The translations under genes were made by a program, and so were the position numbers. Shown here piece by piece: positions 1 to 5,963 of a DNA stretch of 9,473 nt. Origin of the DNA: an uncultured Fretibacterium sp. GTDB lineage: Bacteria; Synergistota; Synergistia; Synergistales; Aminobacteriaceae. Position 1 is the first letter of the stretch. Each line of letters begins with the position of its first letter. The notes under the pieces were generated by a model. The model did no database searches, was not told the DNA's origin, and was given only the letters and a program-made list of their open reading frames with translations. The stretch is from NCBI GenBank assembly GCA_937911045.1, contig CALEPX010000057.1, positions 1-9,473 of the forward strand, read 5' to 3'.

Positions 1-55
1 ACTCGCAAGCCCAGAATCCCAGAATCAGCAGCATAAGCACAAATATTTTCTTCAC
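1..55 (-). CDS. Exported protein, N-terminal fragment (cut by window edge)
   Basis: Only the first 18 codons are inside the window. The reading frame opens with GTG at 55-53 and gives VKKIFVLMLLILGFWACE (initiator would be Met). This is a textbook export signal: two lysines followed by about a dozen hydrophobic residues. A GGGAG ribosome-binding site lies 10 nt upstream. The other nearby GTG (60-58) hits a stop after two codons, so 55 is the sensible start. The cysteine at residue 17 after Ala could be a lipidation site, but Phe-Trp-Ala-Cys is a poor lipobox, so lipoprotein status is uncertain. The gene starts 18 nt after the stop of the preceding gene and so belongs to the same leftward transcription unit. 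Its leader resembles that of the TPR gene two genes upstream (MKKIFLLG). The mature function cannot be seen. Confidence 0.6.
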   Translation of the reverse strand, partial: MKKIFVLMLLILGFWACE

Positions 56-73
56 TTCACAAAATCTCCCTTC

Positions 74-847
74 TTAATCGCTCTCACTCAGCTTGATAAC
101 TCCGAGCCATTCATAACCCCAAGACGCTGCGTAATTCGAGAGTGCGAACGTGTCATCATCTGTCCAAGTCATGCGCGTTTTCGTAGCTTCACGTTTGAGA
201 TCATATGCTGCGTTTCTCAGCGTGTTAATAGCTTTGGAATTTTTCAGCGGCAATAACTGCGTCCACAAATTCCCCGTCCAAGCGTAAATTATCTCGGGAT
301 TGTCACCTTTCCATGCGACAGGAACAGAGGGCTTCTCAAGAACTCCGATTCGATCAACACTCGCACCCCATAAGCCTACAGCCGTGAATCTCGACGAGAA
401 ATTCCCCGATGAACTCGAAGGCGGCGTGTAAATTCGTGGCGTAATATTCATGTTTGCGATTCGTGTGTTTGAGCTTGAACTGGAACTGGAACTGGAACTT
501 GAACTTGCTGCGTTTGTGTTCAGAATCGGAGCTACGTTCGAAATTCGCTTGTTATAAGGCTTGAGCCTAACGACCGACGGAATCACTGCGCCGACAACGT
601 AACCGGTTTTCAAGAGACCTTTCTTTTCGTTCGAGCCGTAATACCAAACTCCGTCACGATCTTTGTAGACCAGATAGCCATCATACGTAACGCGCCAATC
701 GTTGGGTAAATTTTCGGGCTTGTAAACGTAGAATTGCATTGATTGATACACTGGCTGAGTAACGAGTATGGGCTGAGCTGCAAACGCAAATTTCCCGGAT
801 AACACGCAAATCACAGCTGCAAAAAATATCTTCGCGAACTTTCTCAT
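74..847 (-). CDS. Secreted/periplasmic protein with poly-serine linker, unknown function
   Basis: I do not recognise the family of this 257-aa protein. Residues 1-23 form a clear Sec signal peptide (MRKFAKIFFAAVICVLSGKFAFA) with likely cleavage before AQP. Residues 24-110 form a first region rich in Tyr, Val and Trp, probably beta-structured. A pure run of 12 serines (115-126) follows, then a short linker containing IYTPP (139-143) and SSSSG. A second region (about 150-257) is rich in Trp and ends LGVIKLSESD. The layout suggests two globular parts joined by a flexible linker outside the cytoplasm. The start is supported by GGGGTGA five nt before the ATG. The gene follows the TPR gene by 15 nt and precedes the next exported gene by 18 nt, so it is in the same operon. 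The YTPP motif recurs in the TPR neighbour. No enzyme motif is visible. Confidence 0.8.
   Translation of the reverse strand: MRKFAKIFFAAVICVLSGKFAFAAQPILVTQPVYQSMQFYVYKPENLPNDWRVTYDGYLVYKDRDGVWYYGSNEKKGLLKTGYVVGAVIPSVVRLKPYNKRISNVAPILNTNAASSSSSSSSSSSSNTRIANMNITPRIYTPPSSSSGNFSSRFTAVGLWGASVDRIGVLEKPSVPVAWKGDNPEIIYAWTGNLWTQLLPLKNSKAINTLRNAAYDLKREATKTRMTWTDDDTFALSNYAASWGYEWLGVIKLSESD
470..505 (-). repeat. Hexanucleotide repeat encoding 12 serines
   Basis: Six in-frame hexamers on the minus strand read AGTTCA, AGTTCC, AGTTCC, AGTTCC, AGTTCA, AGCTCA. They encode an uninterrupted Ser12 linker. Because the unit is 6 bp and nearly perfect, copy changes by slippage would lengthen or shorten the linker without breaking the frame. 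Confidence 0.9.
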
Positions 848-862
848 AATTTCACCCCCAAA

Positions 863-2221
863 TTAATTCGAGCTTCCCTGACCGACTGGCGGCAACGGAG
901 CATTCTGTCGAGGAATCGTCCCGGGATCTGCTTGAAACTGCTTATACGGCGGAAGGCTTTCCTGAATGTCGTATTCATGGCGAATTTCGGGTTGACGCTG
1001 TTGTGGTCGTGGTTGTGGTTGCGGTTCTGGTTCTGTTTGACGTTGCGGCGGATTCTCACGAACTTGAGGCTGCGGCGTTGGTGTAGGAGCTGGCGTTTGC
1101 GGTCTTGTCGGAGTAACGTCGCGTGAGACATTGCGATTCCCCTGAGAATTTCGCGGCTGAGCTGGAGTTGGAGTTGGAGCCGGAGCTTGTGCAACTTGTC
1201 GATTCTGTCTTGGCTGCGTTTTTTGCTGCTGAGTAGATTCTTTCCGGACAACTTTGCGCGGCGTTGGAGCGGATTTTTTCTGAGCAGGCTGAGTTTTCTG
1301 TCGCGTAACTTTCGGAGCGGGCTGAACTTTCTCGCCGGGTTTCGGAGGTGTGTAGACTGGTTTATCCGCACGAATAATCGTATCCGGATTCGAATTGCTT
1401 TCTGCTTCAGGCTCAGGATTCAGAATTTCTCTCGGAGCTGTGACTTGCAAACGTTCGGGATTCGCGATGATATTCGCATTCGGCGGAACGTAAACCGCGG
1501 ATTGATTCTCACGAGCCTGAGCTGCTGTAGGCGGAACGTAAATTCCTGCGCGCCAATCGTCGCCATCTAACGGAGATGACCCGGGTTCAGGTGGCGTATA
1601 AACCGGAACGTGCGGCAATTCTGGATCAGTTTCGGGTCTCGATGGAAGTTGCGCGGACTCCGGAGAATTTTGCGGAATTTGGACTATGCCGTGATTTTCT
1701 GTTGAGATTGGGTAAACTCGTGCGGGGCGTTTAGGATCCCAGACTGGAATTTTGCCGTTAGGATCTTCCGGATACACGACAACTCGCGACAACGGATCGA
1801 AATTCGGGTCAATCGTGACTGCCTTCGAGTAAAAGTGTTGCGCTTGAGAATATCCGCCGGTTTTCTCGTAATACACGCCATACCAGTACCAAGCGTTCGG
1901 ATTGTTTTTCTCCTCCTGAACCGCCTTAATCAGCCAAGGTTTCGCAGCCTCGTAACGTTCTTGTTTCATCAGTTCGATTCCGCGTTCGAGTGACGAAATT
2001 TTCGCAGGTTTGGGTTTCGGAGCTGGTTTTGGTTTCGGTTTTGGCTTAGGCTTCGGTTTGGGTTTAGGTTTCGGTTTTGGCTTTGGTTTCTGAGACTCAG
2101 AAGCTGGTTTCTCCGGAACTGGAATCAAAATCGCGCTGTCATCGTCGGGAAGTTCCGCAGCAAACGATACGCAACAACTCGCACAAATCGCTAACACGCC
2201 GAGTAAAAATATTTTTTTCAT
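863..2221 (-). CDS. Exported TPR protein with Lys-Pro tract and long proline-rich tail
   Basis: This 452-aa protein has a signal peptide at residues 1-21 (MKKIFLLGVLAICASCCVSFA) with likely cleavage before AELPDD. Residues 45-72 are a Lys-Pro tract: eleven KP units, one AP, two KP. Residues 79-142 fit two tetratricopeptide repeats (ERGIELMKQERYEAAKPWLIKA, then AWYWYGVYYEKTGGYSQAQ, ending AVTIDP), which normally bind other proteins. Residues 143-452 are a low-complexity tail rich in Pro, Gln, Arg and Thr, with four [VI]Y[TV]PP motifs (207, 227, 243, 289). KP/PR-rich stretches are known from TonB-type proteins that cross the periplasm, but no TonB C-terminal domain or membrane anchor is seen. 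The role is probably that of a periplasmic scaffold or adaptor. AAGGTG lies 7 nt before the ATG. The gene lies 21 nt after the CsgG/FlgT-like gene in the same operon. The precise function is unknown. Confidence 0.85.
   Translation of the reverse strand: MKKIFLLGVLAICASCCVSFAAELPDDDSAILIPVPEKPASESQKPKPKPKPKPKPKPKPKPKPKPAPKPKPAKISSLERGIELMKQERYEAAKPWLIKAVQEEKNNPNAWYWYGVYYEKTGGYSQAQHFYSKAVTIDPNFDPLSRVVVYPEDPNGKIPVWDPKRPARVYPISTENHGIVQIPQNSPESAQLPSRPETDPELPHVPVYTPPEPGSSPLDGDDWRAGIYVPPTAAQARENQSAVYVPPNANIIANPERLQVTAPREILNPEPEAESNSNPDTIIRADKPVYTPPKPGEKVQPAPKVTRQKTQPAQKKSAPTPRKVVRKESTQQQKTQPRQNRQVAQAPAPTPTPAQPRNSQGNRNVSRDVTPTRPQTPAPTPTPQPQVRENPPQRQTEPEPQPQPRPQQRQPEIRHEYDIQESLPPYKQFQADPGTIPRQNAPLPPVGQGSSN
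2006..2089 (-). repeat. Lys-Pro dipeptide repeat tract
   Basis: On the minus strand this encodes (KP)11-AP-(KP)2, residues 45-72 of the TPR protein. The codons are well mixed: AAA and AAG for Lys, and all four Pro codons occur. The DNA is therefore only an approximate 6-bp repeat. This suggests an older tract maintained for its protein property (stiff, positively charged extended rod) rather than a recent slippage product. Confidence 0.9.
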
Positions 2222-2242
2222 GATACACCTTCTTGTTAAAAT

Positions 2243-3277
2243 TTATCTTCGCACCATTGATGAACGTTTCACGACCAGATCTTTGAGAGTGATTGGCTCT
2301 TTCTTGTCGTCGCGAATTACCTGAACGATCGCATTCTGTTCGTAGACTTTTATGACTTTGACTTTGCCGATAACTTTTGGTAACACGACTACGGGATTTT
2401 CCGGCACAACTGTTACATACGTGTCGCTGCGAATCACGTCGAGAATTTCCCCTACACGCACGCTTTCGAGAGAACCCTGAGCCTGTGACCCGAGCGAGAT
2501 TATGTACTTGCGTTTTTTGCGTTTCGAGTCAGCAGTAGGCGACAAAATTCTTCCGACTGTTGAGAACGTTGGCGAAAAACCTTCTATATCGTCCGGATTA
2601 TTGCTGCGAATTACGTTGCCAGTCTGGCTCATTGCTTCACGGTATGCGACATCAACGGCGTTCTTGATTGCCTGCCAGTGTGACGTGTTCTTGAACTGAT
2701 CCCAGGTTAGGCGGCTCATCTTCTGACCTTTGTAATTCTGCTGAGTTAATCCGAACAAATCCAAGCCATTTTCGAACGGAATCGGGAAAGATTTTATCGC
2801 AGCGTCGAACATGAACAGATCCGTATCTGAATCAAGCGTGAATCTGCCGCTTTTACCCTGAGTAGATTGTGTCGCAACCTGCCGCACGCGTGTTGAGTCG
2901 AAAACTTTCAAACGTAATTCCGCTCGCCCAGTTTCGACGTTACCGACAATGTGACGTTCCTTCATGATTGCGCGATATAATTCGAGCTGAACAGCCATGT
3001 CATCACCGCGTCTTGAACCAGACAGCCAGCGATTCATTCCGGCTTCGTCCAGAACCCGAACGTCAACTAACGGCGAACGCTTGAATAACACTTCGAAGTA
3101 CTCCGAAATTTTTTTCTCAAGAACGTTATACGGGTAGAATTTGCTTTCCCAGATTTCCAGACCGGTTGAATTTTGCGTTGGGAATATCACGACTGAAAAT
3201 CTTCTGGGAGAATCTGCTGCTTCGATAGTTCCGGCGAAAATTGCGATTGCGAATAATGCTAGTAATAACTTTCTCAT
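2243..3277 (-). CDS. Exported protein with CsgG/FlgT-like features, putative envelope component
   Basis: From ATG 3277 the product is 344 aa. Residues 1-20 (MRKLLLALFAIAIFAGTIEA) are a signal peptide with cleavage before ADSPRR. The mature protein opens with RFSVVIFPTQNSTG, a beta strand plus loop reminiscent of the N-terminal fold of CsgG and TolB-like proteins. The C-terminal part (about 258-322) contains YIISLGSQAQGSLESVRVGEILDV and GKVKVIKVYEQNAIVQVI. That pattern of short beta strands around VRVGE...V and GKVKV...V resembles the C-terminal domain of FlgT and related outer-membrane-associated proteins. The resemblance is recalled from family patterns and not verified. A TTG at 3307 would extend the frame by 10 residues but would bury the signal peptide, so 3277 is preferred. 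No Shine-Dalgarno precedes it. It begins 10 nt after the upstream stop, which suits coupled or leaderless initiation. Confidence 0.75.
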   Translation of the reverse strand: MRKLLLALFAIAIFAGTIEAADSPRRFSVVIFPTQNSTGLEIWESKFYPYNVLEKKISEYFEVLFKRSPLVDVRVLDEAGMNRWLSGSRRGDDMAVQLELYRAIMKERHIVGNVETGRAELRLKVFDSTRVRQVATQSTQGKSGRFTLDSDTDLFMFDAAIKSFPIPFENGLDLFGLTQQNYKGQKMSRLTWDQFKNTSHWQAIKNAVDVAYREAMSQTGNVIRSNNPDDIEGFSPTFSTVGRILSPTADSKRKKRKYIISLGSQAQGSLESVRVGEILDVIRSDTYVTVVPENPVVVLPKVIGKVKVIKVYEQNAIVQVIRDDKKEPITLKDLVVKRSSMVRR

Positions 3278-3287
3278 GATTATTATA

Positions 3288-4499
3288 TTATTTGGACAGA
3301 CCTGCAAAATTTTTCACGTAAGGCATTACGTTATCGTACCATTCTTTGAATTGACGTGTCCAGAGCAATCTCGTGATCGTGTAGTAATCGTCATCCGGTC
3401 CGCCCATTGTGTCGAGTTGCAGAGCTTGCTTGTAAATCTCAGTCGGAATTTTCAGCAGCAAATGCCCGGAATGTTTCGCTGTTGGTAATTGAGGAATGCA
3501 GCCAAGTCCGATCATGTTTTCGGATTCGTTCTCGTAAAACGTGACTTTGTACGGCACATCGCCGAGTGAGCCTGTGTGAAAATCAACGCGTCGTGAACGC
3601 GCATAACCAGCGTCTTGTAATTCTTTGTCGCTGTCGAGTACGCAATTCAGTTCGATTTTGTCGGCCTCGTAGAAATGTCTCATGTAAGCTACGAGTTTGT
3701 GACCGATTTTCACAAGATTCGCGTCATGAAGCGAGAACGCTTTATTTTTCTTGGGAAGTGCTGAGGCTTTTTGAAGCATTTGATTGCCGAATTGCTGGAA
3801 TTGCTGCGGTTGATTTTTGCTGCTGCCGTCGTCCCAGAGGCTTTCCGAAAATTTTGAGCCATCCTCGTTGCAGTACGAGAATACTAACATCATTGCTGCT
3901 GCCGTAACTCTGATCGGATTATGCCAGCGTTCGGGATTAATTTTTTTCAAGCTGTCGATTACGCCGGATTTTTGCAACGTGTCGATGCTGCGTGAATTGT
4001 TGCCGATGATTTTGAGTTTGTCGTCTTGAATAACGCTTTTTTCGGATTCGCTCACAGGAAAGAACGGTCTGAACACACCGAAACGTTTATCTTCACCCGT
4101 GCAATCTGAGATCCAAAGTGACGAACGTTTGTCCTCGGTCATGAGCGTCATGTCTTTTGAACTCGTTATGATTTCCGGATTGAAAACCGCTTTTTCGAGA
4201 TCAAGCACCAGCCTGAAAAATTTCGGTCTGAAGTTCGTTCTCAAAACATATTCCATCAAGATTTTCTGAATAGCCGTCTCGAAATCCTGAACTGTATATG
4301 AAATCGTTTGACCGCGAGTTTTGCCGTTAATCGACAATTTGCGATCGCGTTTTTCGACCCAGCTCAGGTGGATGAGCTTCTTGGAATTTTTGTTCTTGTT
4401 GAAGATAACGAGTCTGGGAGTTTTGCCCTTTGTCCAGATTTGCAGCGCGAGATTTTCGTCTATGTCAAAGCTGCTGATAATTTGTCCTTTATCGTCCAT
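3288..4499 (-). CDS. Conserved-looking cytosolic protein of unknown function
   Basis: This 403-aa protein, starting MDDKGQIISSFDIDENLALQ, is not recognised. It has no signal peptide or membrane segment. The first 80 residues look beta-rich and basic (LVIFNKNKNSKKLIHLSW). The middle part has Trp-bearing helices and a Gln-rich stretch near 245-265 (NQPQQFQQFGNQMLQ). The C-terminal third is mixed alpha/beta and ends NVMPYVKNFAGLSK. An upstream start at 4577 is possible by frame, but it would run through the promoter region and into the start of the divergent gene. ATG 4499 has AAGGAG 10 nt upstream and is chosen. It is the first gene of the leftward five-gene unit, and the four genes after it encode exported proteins. 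It could therefore be a cytosolic partner or regulator of that envelope system, but nothing in the sequence proves this. Confidence 0.8.
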   Translation of the reverse strand: MDDKGQIISSFDIDENLALQIWTKGKTPRLVIFNKNKNSKKLIHLSWVEKRDRKLSINGKTRGQTISYTVQDFETAIQKILMEYVLRTNFRPKFFRLVLDLEKAVFNPEIITSSKDMTLMTEDKRSSLWISDCTGEDKRFGVFRPFFPVSESEKSVIQDDKLKIIGNNSRSIDTLQKSGVIDSLKKINPERWHNPIRVTAAAMMLVFSYCNEDGSKFSESLWDDGSSKNQPQQFQQFGNQMLQKASALPKKNKAFSLHDANLVKIGHKLVAYMRHFYEADKIELNCVLDSDKELQDAGYARSRRVDFHTGSLGDVPYKVTFYENESENMIGLGCIPQLPTAKHSGHLLLKIPTEIYKQALQLDTMGGPDDDYYTITRLLWTRQFKEWYDNVMPYVKNFAGLSK

Positions 4500-4513
4500 G
4501 TAATCATTGCTCC

Positions 4514-4541
4514 TTAACGAAATTTTTTCTAAAATTATACT
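4514..4541 (+). promoter_or_regulatory. Probable sigma-70 type promoter of the manB operon
   Basis: TTAACG at 4514-4519 and TATACT at 4536-4541 are separated by 16 nt; four of six and five of six bases match the consensus. The predicted start near 4548 leaves a very short leader before the AAGGAG at 4555-4560. Its -10 shares four bases with the divergent TATAAT, so the two polymerases should compete for the site. Confidence 0.5.
4534..4539 (-). promoter_or_regulatory. Probable -10 box for the leftward envelope operon
   Basis: A perfect TATAAT on the minus strand lies 35 nt before the ATG at 4499, leaving room for a start site near 4527 and the AAGGAG site. No good -35 is seen at 16-18 nt spacing (AACTCC-like sequence only), so the promoter may need an activator or be weak. 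It overlaps the -10 of the divergent promoter. Confidence 0.5.
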
Positions 4542-4565
4542 GCTATTAATATTAAAGGAGTTGTT

Positions 4566-5963
4566 TTGAGAGTGCAAAATTTATCGACAAATATTTTCCG
4601 GGAGTACGATATTCGTGGAAATGCTGAGAACGAGCTGAATAATCCAGTCGTAGAGTTAATCGCGCAAGCTTACGGAACTTGGCTGAAAAATCACGGCGTA
4701 AAATCGGAAATTGCAATCGGTGGTGACGCGAGATTATCGACCGAACGAATCCGCAACGCATTTATGAACGGGCTTGTGAAAACTGGTTTTGACGTGATAA
4801 ATCTTGGATTGATAACTACGCCTATGTTGTACTGGAGCATGATAGATTTGAATCTCGACGCAGGCGTAATGATAACTGGCTCGCATAATCCAGCAGAAAT
4901 GAACGGTCTGAAATTGGGATTTAATCGCGGCGTTCTATGGGGCGAACAGATTCAGGAAGTCTTGAGAATCGCGCAGTCCGGAAATTTCTCAAAATCTGAG
5001 CAAGTCGGGAAAATTTCTCAGCGTGATATTAATCAGAAATATCTGGATATGCTCGCGGGCAAATTCACGCCGTTCAAACGCAAATTCAAGATTATAACGG
5101 ATTCCGGCAACGGTGCGGCAGGTTCGAACGCAAGAAAATTTTTCGAGAGGCTTGGCTGTAAGTGTGTTGGATTATTCGAGACGCCAGACGGACATTTTCC
5201 AAATCATCACCCGGATCCACAGAAGCGCGAGAACTTGCAATTATTAATCGATAGAGTTTTGCATGAAAAAGCTGACGTGGGATTCGCATTTGACGGTGAC
5301 GCAGATCGAATCGGAGTTGTTGATAATCAAGGCAACGTAATTTTCGGGGACAGGCTCATGGCGTTATACTGGCGTGAAATTCTGCAAAATCACCCGGGCG
5401 CAACCGCGATAATCGAGCCAAAATGCAGCATGTGTGTAGCCGAAACCGTCGAGAAATTCGGGGGCAAATATATTTACTGGAAATCCGGACACTCGTTAAT
5501 CAAAGCGAAAATGCGCGAATTAAAAGTTCCGTTCGCTGGGGAATATTCCGGACACATGTTCTTCGCTGATGAATTTTTCGGTCACGATGACGCGTTCTAT
5601 GCTGCTGCCAGATTATTGCGAATCATGGACGCATATCCAGAGAAATCGCTGTTCGAAATAATTTCTGAGATTCCGTTATATCCGTCAACAGAAGAAATCC
5701 GCGTTCCGTGTGATGACTCGAAGAAATTCGCCGTAATCGAACGAATCAAGAATGCAGCCCTGAAAGATCACGAATGCAGCGTAATTGATGGCGTGAGAAT
5801 TATTTATCCGGACGGTTGGGGATTAATTCGCGCTTCAAATACGCAGCCGGTTATAACGCTCCGGTGCGAAGGACGTGACAAAGAATCGCTCGAAAGAATC
5901 ATGAGTGATATTAGACAACGAGTTTTAGCCGAGAAACTGCCTGACTTCAAATGGACATTCTAA
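4566..5963 (+). CDS. manB: Phosphomannomutase/phosphoglucomutase
   Basis: This 465-aa alpha-D-phosphohexomutase interconverts hexose 6-phosphate and 1-phosphate (mannose and/or glucose), feeding nucleotide-sugar synthesis for envelope polysaccharide in the cytosol. All family landmarks are present. NIFREYDIRG is at the N-terminus, and the active-site phosphoserine loop TGSHNP is at 104-109 (Ser106). The magnesium-binding DGDADR is at 243-248, the sugar-specificity loop GEYSGH at 325-330, and the phosphate-binding RASNTQP at 422-428. The length is normal for the AlgC/ManB branch. GEYSGH with this overall look fits dual PMM/PGM activity, though specificity cannot be fixed by eye. The start is either TTG at 4566 (5 nt after AAGGAG) or GTG at 4572 (11 nt after), two codons apart. 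It is the first gene of the rightward operon and overlaps the next gene by 13 nt. Confidence 0.93.
   Translation: MRVQNLSTNIFREYDIRGNAENELNNPVVELIAQAYGTWLKNHGVKSEIAIGGDARLSTERIRNAFMNGLVKTGFDVINLGLITTPMLYWSMIDLNLDAGVMITGSHNPAEMNGLKLGFNRGVLWGEQIQEVLRIAQSGNFSKSEQVGKISQRDINQKYLDMLAGKFTPFKRKFKIITDSGNGAAGSNARKFFERLGCKCVGLFETPDGHFPNHHPDPQKRENLQLLIDRVLHEKADVGFAFDGDADRIGVVDNQGNVIFGDRLMALYWREILQNHPGATAIIEPKCSMCVAETVEKFGGKYIYWKSGHSLIKAKMRELKVPFAGEYSGHMFFADEFFGHDDAFYAAARLLRIMDAYPEKSLFEIISEIPLYPSTEEIRVPCDDSKKFAVIERIKNAALKDHECSVIDGVRIIYPDGWGLIRASNTQPVITLRCEGRDKESLERIMSDIRQRVLAEKLPDFKWTF

Noticed and set aside
45..60. GTG at 60-58 as start of the truncated gene
   Set aside because: It reads into TGA after two codons; the GTG at 55-53 stays open to the window edge.
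844..1371. Minus-strand frame with an Arg/Lys/Leu/Gln-rich 175-aa product
   Set aside because: It is the shifted frame of the proline-rich tail of the TPR gene, basic and low in complexity, with no ribosome site. The main frame has a signal peptide, TPRs and a good start.
932..1570. Plus-strand frames antisense to the TPR gene (64 and 127 aa)
   Set aside because: They are open only because of the repetitive proline codons opposite; the products are Arg/Leu/Trp-rich and carry no start signals.
3278..3307. TTG at 3307 as start of the CsgG/FlgT-like gene
   Set aside because: It adds ten polar residues before a perfect signal peptide and has no clear ribosome site.
3288..4577. Longer start (4577) for the cytosolic unknown protein
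   Set aside because: It would cover the divergent promoter and the start of manB. The inner ATG at 4499 has AAGGAG at good spacing.
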